This document shows positions 15,141 through 24,267 of a stretch of 58,516 nt of DNA, one piece after another. Source of the stretch: Rubrivivax sp. (GTDB lineage: Bacteria; Pseudomonadota; Gammaproteobacteria; Burkholderiales; Burkholderiaceae_C); NCBI GenBank assembly GCA_016707445.1, contig JADJHR010000021.1:1-58516 (forward strand), written 5' to 3'. The first letter of the stretch is position 1, and each line of letters starts with the position of its first letter. The notes beneath the pieces were generated by a model. That model searched no databases. It saw only the letters and a list, made by a program, of their open reading frames with translations, and had not been told where the DNA came from. The translations under genes were made by a program, and so were the position numbers.

Positions 15141-16432
15141 TCAACCGGCCGGCGCAGCCGGCGCGCGCATGCGGCGCAGCAACTCGACGAAGAAGCCTGC
15201 AAGAGCCAGCCCGCCCAGGCCACCGACCGTGGCCGCGGCCAGCCCCAGCACCGGGCTGTCGAAGCCGATCGCAAGTGCCAGCCCCGGCAACGCCAGCAGG
15301 TGGCAGCGGGCATGCAGCACCAGCCAGCGCTCGGCCGTCAGCGCCGACGGCGTGGGTGCGCGCCGACCGCGGCCGGCCAGGTGCATCGAGACCAGGAAGG
15401 GCAGGATGCGCTGCAACATGCCGAGCACAAAGCTCAGCAGCCAGCCGCCGACCAGCACCAGCGAGAACAATGCCGGCAGGCCGGCCAGTGGCGCCTGCAG
15501 CACCAGGGCCAGCGCCAGCGCCGGCTGAGCACCAGCATGCCCCAGGCCAGGCGCACCAGCACGAAGGACGGGCCGAGCTGACGCCGCATGCCGCTGCGCA
15601 ACGCCTGCACCATCAAGCGCAGGTGCAGCCCGATGGCGGCAGCACCCAGGCCGAGGGCCAGCAGGCGCAGCGGCCGCGGCGCCAGGCCGGCCGCCGCCAG
15701 CCCGGCCAGCACCAACCCCGCGATCGCCAGTGATGCCGACTGCAGCGCCTGGCGCTCGTCGGGCGTCACGGCCAGCGCAAACATCGGCACCAGGATGTAG
15801 GACAGCCCGAGCGCCAGCAGGCCCATGAAACCAAAAGTCGCCAGCGGCAGGTGCAGCGCCAGGGCGGTCGCGCGCGGCAGCAGCGTCCAGCCCAGCCAGC
15901 CCGCCACCAGCGCGGCGGCGCTGAACAGCACCCCCAGCAGGCAAGCCAGCGCGGCCCAGCCATGCACCACCACCGCCGGCATGCCCTGGGCACCGCGCAG
16001 GTTGGCGGCCAGCAGCCAGGCAAACAGCGTCAGCGCCAGCAGCACCAGCACCGCGCCGGCACCCAGCAGCGGCGTCAGACCCAGGCCCATGCCCAGCGTG
16101 ACGGCAGCCACGCCGGGCAGGTACAACCACCACACCAGCGCCGGCGCGCGCTGCCAGCGCACCGGCTGGCGCGTGGCCACCGGCAGCAGTTGCAGGCTGG
16201 CGCCGATCGCGCTCATCACCAGCACACCCAGTGTGATCAGGTGCAGTGCCGCCAGCGGCCAGCCCAGGCCGCCGTCGAAACGCGGCAATGCCTGCGCGCC
16301 CGGCAGCAGGGCCAGCCAGGCCAGCAGGTGGAAGACCACCGCGGCACCGAAGAAACGCAAGGGGATCGACGCCGGCAGCAGGCGGCTGCGCGCCGACGCC
16401 AGGAACTGGCCCGCGCTGGCAGCGGGTTTCAC
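15141..16432 (-). pseudogene. NnrS-like polytopic membrane protein, interrupted by one frameshift
   Basis: Coding similarity runs through two frames. The first, from GTG at 16432, encodes MKPAASAGQFLASARSRLLP and about ten membrane segments up to LVRLAWGMLVLS. The protein then continues in another frame as ALALALVLQAPLAGLPALF, ending with MHLAGRGRRAP and a last helix pair (stop 15141). The switch lies at about 15519-15530; one base is lost or gained. Unshifted, the first frame ends at 15434. The His-rich LHLITLGVLVMSAIGASLQL segment suggests an NnrS/haem-copper-like protein. Last gene of the 17.5-kb operon; start overlaps the DUF2249 stop (GTGA). It could be a sequencing error. Confidence 0.7.
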
Positions 16433-16707
16433 GACGGCAGTGAAGGTTCGGGCCGCAGCCGCAGCCGCACTTCGCCGGCATCGCCGTCGATGCGCTCGGC
16501 CGTCCAGCCGATCTCGGCCAGCTCGGCATACAGCGGTTGTGGATCGCGGTCGTGGTGGACGATCACGGCGCCGCCGGGCCCGACGGCCTGCACCAGGCGC
16601 AGGATGCCGACCAGCGGCATCGGCGGCGGCAGGCCGCGCACGTCGATGTGCGCACCGTCGGCGTCGCGCCACTGGCGGCCGATCGGCTCTTGCGCATCGG
16701 GCTTCAC
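16429..16707 (-). CDS. DUF2249 (SirA/TusA-like fold) protein
   Basis: 92 residues with DVRGLPPPMPLVGILRLVQ and GGAVIVHHDRDPQPLYAEL followed by GWTAERIDGDAGEVRLRLRP. This is the pattern of DUF2249 proteins, which share the TusA-like fold and often accompany denitrification or hemerythrin/NnrS-like genes. It starts at GTG overlapping the ligase stop (GTGA) and overlaps the NnrS-like gene with another GTGA, so the three are translated together. The molecular function is unknown. Confidence 0.75.
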   Translation of the reverse strand: MKPDAQEPIGRQWRDADGAHIDVRGLPPPMPLVGILRLVQAVGPGGAVIVHHDRDPQPLYAELAEIGWTAERIDGDAGEVRLRLRPEPSLPS

Positions 16708-18161
16708 GGCGGCGACGGCGTCTGCACAGGCACAGCGCCGAGCTGGCGCCGCATCAGCTTGCCGGTGGCCGTGCGTGGCAGCTCCGGCAGCGCCTGCTGC
16801 CGGATCGGCCGCTGGTGCGGCGGCCAGCCGGCGATGCGCTGGCGCAGCGTGTCATCGACATCCGCGGGCGCGTCGGGTTCGGGCACGTAGAACAACGCGA
16901 TGGCGTCGACGCCATCGGCGTCGGCCACCAAAGCGCAGGCCGCTTCGGCCACGCCGGGGCAATCCGCCAGACGCTGCTCAAGCTCGGCCAGGTCGACCCA
17001 GCGACCACGCAGCTTGACCATCGCGTCTTCGCGGCCGGCATAGGCCCAGGCGCCGTCGTCCAGGCGCCGGAACAGATCGGCCGGGCAGTAGCCGCCGTCA
17101 CGGAAACTGGCCGCCTCGGCCTCGGGACGATGCCAGTAGCCCAGCGCCAGCATGGGCGTGCAGATGTGCAGCTGCATCGGCCCGTCGTCGCCGCTGCCCG
17201 CGCAGGGCTCGACGCTGACCCCGGGTGAGGGGCGCAAGCCGCCCGAGCCGTCGACGTCGAGCAGGGCCAGCGTCAGCGTCTCGGATGCGCCAAAACCATT
17301 GGACAGCGGGATGCCGGTGCGCGCCGTCCAGACTTGCCGCAGCGTCGCCGGCAACGCCTCTCCGGCCGACACACAAAGGCGCACGCCGAAGTCGGCCAGA
17401 CGATCGGCCCCGCCCTGCCTGAGCAGGTCGCGGAACATCGACGGCACGCTGAAGACGACGCTGGGGCGCTGCGCGGCAATGACGCGCAGCACACCGTCGG
17501 GCGTCGGCCAGGCGGGGTCGAGGATCACGGTCGCGCCGATCTTCAGGCCGGCCAGCAGGCTGTTGGCCAGCGGGTAGCAGAAGAACAGCCGGGAGCTGGC
17601 AAACAGCCGGTCGTCGCTGCGCAGGCCCAGGCCCTCGACACTGGCGCGCTCGAGCGCGAGTGCGCTGTGGTGCGCGTGCACGATGGCCTTGGGCCGCCCG
17701 GTGGTGCCCGACGACGAGGTCCAGAACGCGGGTTGATCTTCGTCCAGCAGGCGCGGCGGCGCGGGCGCCGCCGCATCCAGCTCGGCGCACCAGTCTGCCA
17801 GGTCGACATGGCAGCCCCGATAGGCCGGCGGCAGCAGGTCGACCGACTCGGCAAGGACGAAGCTGAAACCCGACTCGGCGAGCACGTAAGCCCAATCGTC
17901 GGCTGCGATGCGCGGGTTGACACCGACCGCCACCCCACCGGCCCAGATGGTGCCGAGAAAGGCGCACACCCATTCGATGCCGTCGGGCAGACAGATCGCC
18001 ACCCGGTCGCCCGGTGTCAGGCCACGCTGGCGCCAGACGGCTGCAGCACGGCCCACGCGCTCGCGCAGATCGCCGTAGTCGAGCCGCCGGTCGCCGCAGA
18101 CCAGCGCCGGGCGCCGCGCATCGTGCCCGCCGATCAGCAACTGCGCGGCGTTCAGCCGCAT
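16704..18161 (-). CDS. Benzoate/4-hydroxybenzoate-type CoA ligase
   Basis: ANL-superfamily acyl-CoA ligase of 485 residues, slightly short compared with about 520 for benzoate-CoA ligases. Motifs are TSSSGTTGRPKAIVHAHHS (P-loop, A3), LSNGFGASETLTL (A5), AYAGREDAMVKLRGRWV (A8 hinge) and LPRTATGKLMRRQL (A10 with catalytic Lys). It would activate an aromatic acid with ATP and CoA in the cytoplasm. Its 10-base overlap with hcrB argues for 4-hydroxybenzoate as substrate, but benzoate or both are possible. ATG at 18161 is chosen because the longer frame upstream reads through hcrB. Confidence 0.8.
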   Translation of the reverse strand: MRLNAAQLLIGGHDARRPALVCGDRRLDYGDLRERVGRAAAVWRQRGLTPGDRVAICLPDGIEWVCAFLGTIWAGGVAVGVNPRIAADDWAYVLAESGFSFVLAESVDLLPPAYRGCHVDLADWCAELDAAAPAPPRLLDEDQPAFWTSSSGTTGRPKAIVHAHHSALALERASVEGLGLRSDDRLFASSRLFFCYPLANSLLAGLKIGATVILDPAWPTPDGVLRVIAAQRPSVVFSVPSMFRDLLRQGGADRLADFGVRLCVSAGEALPATLRQVWTARTGIPLSNGFGASETLTLALLDVDGSGGLRPSPGVSVEPCAGSGDDGPMQLHICTPMLALGYWHRPEAEAASFRDGGYCPADLFRRLDDGAWAYAGREDAMVKLRGRWVDLAELEQRLADCPGVAEAACALVADADGVDAIALFYVPEPDAPADVDDTLRQRIAGWPPHQRPIRQQALPELPRTATGKLMRRQLGAVPVQTPSPP

Positions 18162-19150
18162 GCTGCCGCCTGCACCAGGTCGGCCAGCAGCCGCTGCGCC
18201 AGCGCCGCCGCCACCAGGCGCCGGTGGTTGGACGCCGTCACCGTGCTGCGCATCGGGCTGACCTGCTTCTGCACCAGTTTGCCGACTGCGGCCTGCATCT
18301 CGGGCAGCAGGTCGGCATCCACACTGCGGCCGATCCAGTCGGCGCTGCCTTCGAGCAGCAGCGGCCTGGAATTGGTGCCGGTCAGCGCGATGCTCAGATG
18401 ACTCAGCCGGCCCTGGTCGACGGCCAGCGCGCAGGCCACGCCAGCGAGCGGAAAATCCATCGCACCGCGCACGCGCGCCTTGCGGTAGGCGCTGACCAGG
18501 CCGGTCGGCGGCGCCGGCAGGCGCACACGCAGCAGCAGTTCGTCGGGTGCCTTGCACAAGGCATCCGCGCCGTCGTCGCGATAGAGCAGGTGCAGGGGCA
18601 GCCAGCGGGCGCCACGCAGCGACCGCAACTCGACCTCGGCGCCCAGGGCCATCAGCGCCGGTGCCAGGTCACCGCTGAAGGCGGCATGGCAACGCCGGCC
18701 CTGCGGGGCCACGTGGCAGGTGTCGCCGCCACGCTTGAGGCAGTAGCCGTTGGCGGCGCGCCACCATTCGCTCTGGTTGTAGAACACGCAGCGCGTGTCC
18801 TGGCACAGGTTGCCGCCCAGGGTGGCCACCGTGCGATGGCTGGGGCCGGCCACGGCCTGCGCAGCCTGCACGATGGCCGCGTGGCTGCGCGCCAGTGCCG
18901 CATCACCGGCCAGGCGCGCCAATGTCACGCCACCCCCCAGGCTCAGGCCCTGCGCACCGTCGTCGATGTCGGCAAAGCCCGGCAGGTCACCCAGGTCGAT
19001 CAGCGGTGACGGCTGCTCGAGTCCACGGCGCAGGTTGGGCAGCAGGTCGGTGCCACCGCCCAGCGCGCGCGCGCCAGGCAGGGCCAGCTGCGTCAGCGCC
19101 TGGTCCAGGTTGGCCGGACGCAGCAGCTCGAAGTGGGGCAGCGGCTGCAT
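18152..19150 (-). CDS. hcrB: 4-hydroxybenzoyl-CoA reductase, beta (FAD and 4Fe-4S) subunit
   Basis: 332-residue FAD subunit of the xanthine-oxidase-type reductase that removes the para-hydroxyl of 4-hydroxybenzoyl-CoA. FAD motifs are ALGGGTDLLPNLRRG and TVATLGGNLCQDTRC. The insertion with CQDTRC, GYCLKRGGDTCHVAP and GRRC supplies the extra [4Fe-4S] cluster seen only in this enzyme and not in ordinary xanthine oxidase relatives, so the call is specific. It starts two bases after hcrA and overlaps the ligase gene. Confidence 0.95.
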   Translation of the reverse strand: MQPLPHFELLRPANLDQALTQLALPGARALGGGTDLLPNLRRGLEQPSPLIDLGDLPGFADIDDGAQGLSLGGGVTLARLAGDAALARSHAAIVQAAQAVAGPSHRTVATLGGNLCQDTRCVFYNQSEWWRAANGYCLKRGGDTCHVAPQGRRCHAAFSGDLAPALMALGAEVELRSLRGARWLPLHLLYRDDGADALCKAPDELLLRVRLPAPPTGLVSAYRKARVRGAMDFPLAGVACALAVDQGRLSHLSIALTGTNSRPLLLEGSADWIGRSVDADLLPEMQAAVGKLVQKQVSPMRSTVTASNHRRLVAAALAQRLLADLVQAAACG

Positions 19151-19152
19151 GC

Positions 19153-21576
19153 TCAGGATTCCGTGGTGGAGGGGATTGAAGGCGTTGCGGTGGCCGCGAG
19201 CGCAGGCTTGGCTTGCCGCGCCAGCCGCCGCGCCTCGCGCCGCTGGTCCTGCAGCGCTTCGAGCACGCGGTCGGGCGTGGTCGGCAGCGCATGCAGCCGC
19301 ACGCCGACGGCGTCGAAGATCGCATTGCTCAGCGCCGGCGGAAAGCCGTGCAACGCGCCCTCGCTGGCCTCTTTCGCACCGAAAGGCCCCAGCGGGTCGT
19401 GGCTCTCGATCAGGGTCACGTCGATCGGCGGCGACTCGACGATGGTCGGAATGCGGTAGTCGATCAGGTTGGGCCGCAGCGGCAGGCCTTCGTGGTACTG
19501 CGTCTCTTCGCTCAGCGCCTGACCCAGGCCCATCCACACGGCGCCCTGCACCTGGCCTTCGACCGCCAGCGGGTTGATCGCATAGCCGCAGTCGTGCGCG
19601 ACCCAGACCTGCTCGACCGTCACCGCGCCGGTGTCCTCGTCGACGCTGACCTCGACCACCTGCGCGGCGTAGGAAAAGCCGGCGCTCGAGCCTACGGCAG
19701 CACCGCGGAAGCGGCCGCCCTGGGTTTCGGGCGGGGTCGACCAGGCGCCCTTGACTGTCAGCGTGCCGGCATCGGAAAGCGCCGCCTGCACCACCTGCGC
19801 AAAGTCGAGCCGGCGGTCGGTGCCGACCACGCCGCAGGATTCACCGGCCCAGTCGATGTCGTCGGCCGCGACCTCAAGGCGCTTGGCGGCGGCGTCGATG
19901 AGCACGCGCCGCAGCGACTGCGCGGCGCGGATGCTGGCGTTGCCGACCATGAACGACACGCGCGACGAGTACGAACCGTTGTCCTTGGGGGTCAGCGCAC
20001 TGTCGGCCGCGATGACGCGAAAGCGCGACATCGGCAGCAGCAGCACCTCGGCCGCCACCTGGGCCAGCAGAGTCGATGAGCCCTGCCCGATGTCGGCCGC
20101 GCCGGTGAGCAGCGTGATGCCGCCGTCGAAGTCGAGCTTGAGGTTGACCACCGCATGCGGCTCGCCGCTCCAGTGCACCGGCTTGGCCGAGCCCGAGACG
20201 TAGTGCGAGCAGGCCATGCCCAGGCCACGCCCGCGCGGCAGCTGGCCGCGACGCTGGCGCCAGCGCGATGCCGCTTCGACCGCGTCCAGCGCCTGCGGCA
20301 GGCCGCAGGAGTTGACCTGCAGATCGTTCAGCGTACGGTAGGGCGCCGTGATCAGGTTGGCGCGGCGCAGCGCGAAGGGGTCGATGCCGAGGCTGGCGCC
20401 GGCCTCATCGAGCAGGGCCTCGAAGGCATGGCGCACGTCCACCGCGCCATGGCCGCGCATGGCGCCGCAGGGCGGCAGGTTGGCATAGACACGAAAGCCG
20501 CGGTAACGCACCGCGCCCACGCGGTACAGCGCATGCAGCAGCGCGCCGGCGTACAGGATGGTCACCAGACCGTAGCCGCCGTAGGCACCGCCACGCTGCA
20601 CGACCTCGGCGTCAACGGCCAGAATCTCACCACCCTTGGCCAACCCCAGCCGAAGCTTGATCTGCGTGGCCGGCCGGCCGCGGTGGGTGAGGAAGACCTC
20701 TTCACGCGTCAGCTCGGTGCGCACCGTGCCGCCGGCGGCGCGCGCCAGCGCCGCGGTGATCATCTCGAAGTTCAGCGGCTCGACCCGGTGGCCGAAGCCG
20801 CCGCCGACGAAGGGCTTGACGACGCGGATGCGCGAGCTGTCCATGCCCAGGCACTGCGCCAGCGTCAGGTGCAGGTAATAAGGCACCTGGCTTACCGATT
20901 GGCTGATCAGGCGGTCGTTTTCAGGGTCGTACTGCGCCACCGCGGCGTTCAGCTCGATCTGGCCGTGCGCGATCTCGGCGTAGTCGAAGCAGCGCTCGAC
21001 CACCAGGTCGGCCGCGGCAAAGCCGGCGTCGACATCGCCGAAATCCTGTTCGACCTGGCGCTCGATGTTGCCGGGCTTGTTGGCGTGCAGCGGCACGGCG
21101 TCGGCAGCGCGTGCTGCCGCGGCTTCGAAATAGGCCGGCAGCGGTTCGATGTCGAGCACGATGGCGCGCAGGGCGGCCATGGCGCTGTCGTGATCGTCGG
21201 CGGCCACCGCAGCCAGCGGTTCGCCGCGGTAGCGCACGCGCTCGCGCGCCAGCGGCCATTCGTTCTGTGCGATCGGGATCACGCCGTAGGGGGCGCTGAA
21301 GTCATCGCCGGTGATGACCGCACGCACGCCCGGCAGTGCACGCGCAGCGCGCGTGTCGATGGCGCGGATCAGCCCATGCGCGACCGGGCTGCGCAGGATG
21401 ACGCCGACCAGGGCGTCGCCGATCGGCAGGTCGGCGGTGTAGCGCGCACGGCCGCTGACCTTGTCGACGCCGTCGATCAGTGGCGTGCGCTGGCCGGCCA
21501 CACGGCCGGCCGAGACGGCCCTGGGCTGCGCGTTGGCTTCGCCGGAAACGAGGTCGGGGGCGGTGGTCTTGTCCAT
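19153..21576 (-). CDS. hcrA: 4-hydroxybenzoyl-CoA reductase, alpha (molybdenum) subunit
   Basis: 807-residue molybdopterin-cytosine-dinucleotide subunit. Recognisable parts are PLIDGVDKVSGRARYTADLP (N-terminal domain), KPFVGGGFGHRVEPLNFEM, CGAMRGHGAVDVRHAFEALL, GAADIGQGSSTLLAQVAAEV and GPFGAKEASEGALHGFPPAL with the active-site Glu. Thauera HcrA is about 770 residues; the extra length is an N-terminal extension. ATG at 21576 sits eight bases after GGAGG; a GTG three bases upstream is the alternative. One base separates it from the hcrC stop region, so hcrCAB form one unit. Confidence 0.93.
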   Translation of the reverse strand: MDKTTAPDLVSGEANAQPRAVSAGRVAGQRTPLIDGVDKVSGRARYTADLPIGDALVGVILRSPVAHGLIRAIDTRAARALPGVRAVITGDDFSAPYGVIPIAQNEWPLARERVRYRGEPLAAVAADDHDSAMAALRAIVLDIEPLPAYFEAAAARAADAVPLHANKPGNIERQVEQDFGDVDAGFAAADLVVERCFDYAEIAHGQIELNAAVAQYDPENDRLISQSVSQVPYYLHLTLAQCLGMDSSRIRVVKPFVGGGFGHRVEPLNFEMITAALARAAGGTVRTELTREEVFLTHRGRPATQIKLRLGLAKGGEILAVDAEVVQRGGAYGGYGLVTILYAGALLHALYRVGAVRYRGFRVYANLPPCGAMRGHGAVDVRHAFEALLDEAGASLGIDPFALRRANLITAPYRTLNDLQVNSCGLPQALDAVEAASRWRQRRGQLPRGRGLGMACSHYVSGSAKPVHWSGEPHAVVNLKLDFDGGITLLTGAADIGQGSSTLLAQVAAEVLLLPMSRFRVIAADSALTPKDNGSYSSRVSFMVGNASIRAAQSLRRVLIDAAAKRLEVAADDIDWAGESCGVVGTDRRLDFAQVVQAALSDAGTLTVKGAWSTPPETQGGRFRGAAVGSSAGFSYAAQVVEVSVDEDTGAVTVEQVWVAHDCGYAINPLAVEGQVQGAVWMGLGQALSEETQYHEGLPLRPNLIDYRIPTIVESPPIDVTLIESHDPLGPFGAKEASEGALHGFPPALSNAIFDAVGVRLHALPTTPDRVLEALQDQRREARRLARQAKPALAATATPSIPSTTES

Positions 21577-21580
21577 CACG

Positions 21581-22051
21581 CTAGCCTCCAGCTGCCGCGG
21601 CCGCCTGCACCGACTCGATGATCTTCACGTAGCCGGTGCAGCGGCACAGGTTGCCGGCCAGCGCGGCGCGGATCTGCGCTTCATCGGGCTTCGGCTGACG
21701 CCGCAGCAGCGCCTCGCTGGCCATCACCATGCCCGGTGTGCAGAAGCCGCATTGCGTGCCCAGGTGTTCGTGAAAGGCCTGCTGCAGGCGACCGATGCGG
21801 CCGCCGACGGCCAGGCCCTCGATGGTCTCGACCTGCTTGCCGGCACAGCTGGCGGCCAGCGTCAGGCAGGCCAGCTGCGGTGCACCGTCAACCAGCACCG
21901 TGCAGGCGCCACATTCACCGCCGTCGCAACCCTGCTTGGTGCCGGTCAGGCCGAGCTCGCTGCGCAGCAGTTCGAGCAGCAGAAGGTTGTCGGACGCGGC
22001 GCGTTCATGGCGCCGGCCGTTCACGCTCAGGGCAAGCAGCTTCTTGGTCAT
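21581..22051 (-). CDS. hcrC: 4-hydroxybenzoyl-CoA reductase, gamma (2Fe-2S) subunit
   Basis: 156-residue protein with two [2Fe-2S] clusters. The plant-type site is GCDGGECGACTVLVDGAPQLAC and the second is QCGFCTPGMVM with LAGNLCRCTGYVKIIES. It passes electrons from ferredoxin through HcrB to the Mo site. The gene lies four bases after the CoA-ligase gene and directly before hcrA. Size and motifs match the xanthine-oxidase small subunit family. Confidence 0.93.
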   Translation of the reverse strand: MTKKLLALSVNGRRHERAASDNLLLLELLRSELGLTGTKQGCDGGECGACTVLVDGAPQLACLTLAASCAGKQVETIEGLAVGGRIGRLQQAFHEHLGTQCGFCTPGMVMASEALLRRQPKPDEAQIRAALAGNLCRCTGYVKIIESVQAAAAAGG

Positions 22052-22055
22052 GGCG

Positions 22056-23414
22056 TCAGTTCGCTTTCGGCCGCAGGTCGCGCACCCGCACCGCCTTGCC
22101 TTGCGAGCGCGGGATCTCGCCGGGCTGCTTCAGGCTCACCTCGACCGTGATGCCGATCAGCGACTTGACGTGATGTGTCACGTCGTGCGAGATGAGCCCA
22201 TGGCTGGTCTCGGGCACACCGGGCTGCAGCTCGACCTCGAGCCCGACATGGTCCAGACTGCCGCGGCGCTCGATCACGATCTGGTAGTGCGGCGCGATCA
22301 TCGGGCGCCCGAGCAGCACCGCCTCGATCTGCGACGGATAGACGTTGACGCCGCGGATGATCAACATGTCGTCGTTGCGGCCGGTGATGCGCAGGATGCG
22401 GACATGCGTGCGCCCGCAGTCGCAGGGCGCGGTGCTCAACCGCGTGATGTCGCGGGTGCGGTAGCGCACCATCGGCAGCGCCTGCTTGCTCAGCGTGGTG
22501 ATCACGAGTTCGCCGGCCTCGCCTTCAGGCAAGACGCGGCCGCTGTCGGGGTCGATCACCTCGAACAGGAAGTGGTCCTCCCAGCCGTGCAGGCCGGCCC
22601 GGCATTCGCATTCGCAGGCCACGCCCGGCCCCATGATCTCGGACAGGCCGTAAATGTCGCGCGCCTTCAGGCCCAGCCGCTCCTGGATTTCCAGGCGCAT
22701 CGCCTGGCTCCAGGGCTCGGCCCCGAACAGGCCGACCTTGAGGCCGCTGTGGCGCAGGTCCACGCCCTGGGCCTCGGCGACTTCGGCGATGGCCAGCGCA
22801 TAAGAGGGCGTGGCACACAGCACGCGGGCGCCGAAATCCATGATCAGCGCCACCTGGCGCTCGGTCGACCCGCCCGACATCGGCACCACGGCCGCGCCCA
22901 GCCGCTCAGCACCGTAGTGCGCGCCCAGGCCACCGGTGAACAGACCGTAGCCGTAGGCGTTGTGGATCACGTCGCCGGCGCGGGCGCCGGCAGCGTGCAG
23001 CGAGCGTGCCATCAGGCCCGACCAAGTCTCGAGGTCCTGCTGCGTGTAGCCCACCACGGTCGGCTTGCCGGTGGTGCCCGACGACGCATGCAGGCGCGCC
23101 AGTTCGCTGGGCGAGCGTGCAAACAGGCCGAAGGGGTAGTGGTCACGCAGGTCGGACTTGACCGTGAAGGGCAGCCGCTGCAGGTCGTCCAGCGACTGCA
23201 CGTCGTCGGGCAGCAGGCCCGCCGCGTCGAAGCGCGCGCGATGCACCGGCACCCTGTCGTAGGCATTGCGCAGGCTGCTGCGCAGGCCGGCCAGCTGGAC
23301 GGCGGCGATCTCGTCGCGCGACATCGTTTCGGCCTCGGGCTGGAAGTAGCGGCCAGGGGTGACGGCGCGTGCATCGCCCGCTGCGCGGGTGCTGCTGGCA
23401 AGGGTGGCAAGCAT
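22056..23414 (-). CDS. padJ: Phenylacetate-CoA ligase
   Basis: 452-residue AMP-forming ligase of the PaaK subfamily, activating phenylacetate to phenylacetyl-CoA. Motifs: HASSGTTGKPTVVGYTQQDL (nucleotide loop), YGLSEIMGPGVACECE, VRYRTRDITRLS and RITGRNDDMLIIRGVNVYPS, the last diagnostic for PaaK types. Start ATG at 23414 with AGGAG upstream; the longer frame upstream overlaps padD and is rejected. Its position directly after padBCD makes an anaerobic role likely, hence the symbol padJ rather than paaK, by analogy with Thauera/Aromatoleum. Confidence 0.9.
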   Translation of the reverse strand: MLATLASSTRAAGDARAVTPGRYFQPEAETMSRDEIAAVQLAGLRSSLRNAYDRVPVHRARFDAAGLLPDDVQSLDDLQRLPFTVKSDLRDHYPFGLFARSPSELARLHASSGTTGKPTVVGYTQQDLETWSGLMARSLHAAGARAGDVIHNAYGYGLFTGGLGAHYGAERLGAAVVPMSGGSTERQVALIMDFGARVLCATPSYALAIAEVAEAQGVDLRHSGLKVGLFGAEPWSQAMRLEIQERLGLKARDIYGLSEIMGPGVACECECRAGLHGWEDHFLFEVIDPDSGRVLPEGEAGELVITTLSKQALPMVRYRTRDITRLSTAPCDCGRTHVRILRITGRNDDMLIIRGVNVYPSQIEAVLLGRPMIAPHYQIVIERRGSLDHVGLEVELQPGVPETSHGLISHDVTHHVKSLIGITVEVSLKQPGEIPRSQGKAVRVRDLRPKAN

Positions 23415-23427
23415 GATGACTCCTGGT

Positions 23428-24267
23428 TCAGCGCGGCACGCCGCGCACCGGCAGGTGGGTGAGCGCAAAGCCCTGGTTGAAGCCGGCGCGCGTGATGAGA
23501 ACGAACTTGAACCAGGCGCCGGCGGCCAGCGCCAGCGCACCGGCCAGTGCCAGCAGCAGCGCGGCCGGCGTGCCGTGGATCGACCCGCTGACCACCCACA
23601 GCAAGGCCGCCAGCGGCACGAACGACCCGGCCAGCCACCAGTTGCCGGCCTTGTCCAGCACGTCCCGCGCACGCGGTGCCAGCTTGACCCGGCGCCGATA
23701 GAGCGTCCACAGCCAGGCCCGCAGGATCAAAGCCATGGCCACGCCGCCCAGCAGCCAGGGCTGCGCCTGCGCCTGCAGCGGGTGCAGCAGCATCCACAGG
23801 CCACCGCCTTCGGCCAGCGCCGTGGCCACCAGCAGCGGCACGATCAGCGCTTCGCGCCAGGCGGGTATGCCCTTGGCGCCGCGCAGGATGCGGCCCTGGC
23901 AGTACACGAACACCAGTGCCAGCACGGCGGCCAGGGCGGCCACGGGCCAGAAGCCGACCTGACCACTGGCGGCCACCAGGCCAACCGGAAACAGCAGCGC
24001 GGCGGCAAAGGCCTCGCGTGTCATCCACGAGGTGCGCGGGTTGAAGAAGACATGCAGCGCGCGCAGCGGACGGCCGATCTCGAGCCAGACGCACAGCAGG
24101 CCCAGGCCGATCAGCGCCAGGCCGACCAGCATCGACAGCGACGGCCGGCCGATGCCGGCCCAGGCCGTGAAGATGACCAGTCCGGCGCCGGCGCCGCCAC
24201 ACATGAAATTGCCGGCGGCGCGCCAGTCCCACTGCGTCTGCTGCCAGGGCGAGGGGCCATAGCTCAC
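23428..24267 (-). CDS. padD: Phenylacetyl-CoA:acceptor oxidoreductase, membrane subunit
   Basis: 279-residue integral membrane protein with about eight helices, NrfD/DmsC-like, that anchors the molybdoenzyme and passes electrons to quinone. Visible features are WRAAGNFMCGGAGAGLVIF (first helix), LEIGRPLRALHVFFNPRTSW with the conserved RP and N motifs, and FVYCQGRILRGAKGIPAW. GTG at 24267 overlaps the padC stop (GTGA), giving the short start VSYGPSPWQQ. Position with padB and padC supports the assignment. Confidence 0.85.
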   Translation of the reverse strand: MSYGPSPWQQTQWDWRAAGNFMCGGAGAGLVIFTAWAGIGRPSLSMLVGLALIGLGLLCVWLEIGRPLRALHVFFNPRTSWMTREAFAAALLFPVGLVAASGQVGFWPVAALAAVLALVFVYCQGRILRGAKGIPAWREALIVPLLVATALAEGGGLWMLLHPLQAQAQPWLLGGVAMALILRAWLWTLYRRRVKLAPRARDVLDKAGNWWLAGSFVPLAALLWVVSGSIHGTPAALLLALAGALALAAGAWFKFVLITRAGFNQGFALTHLPVRGVPR

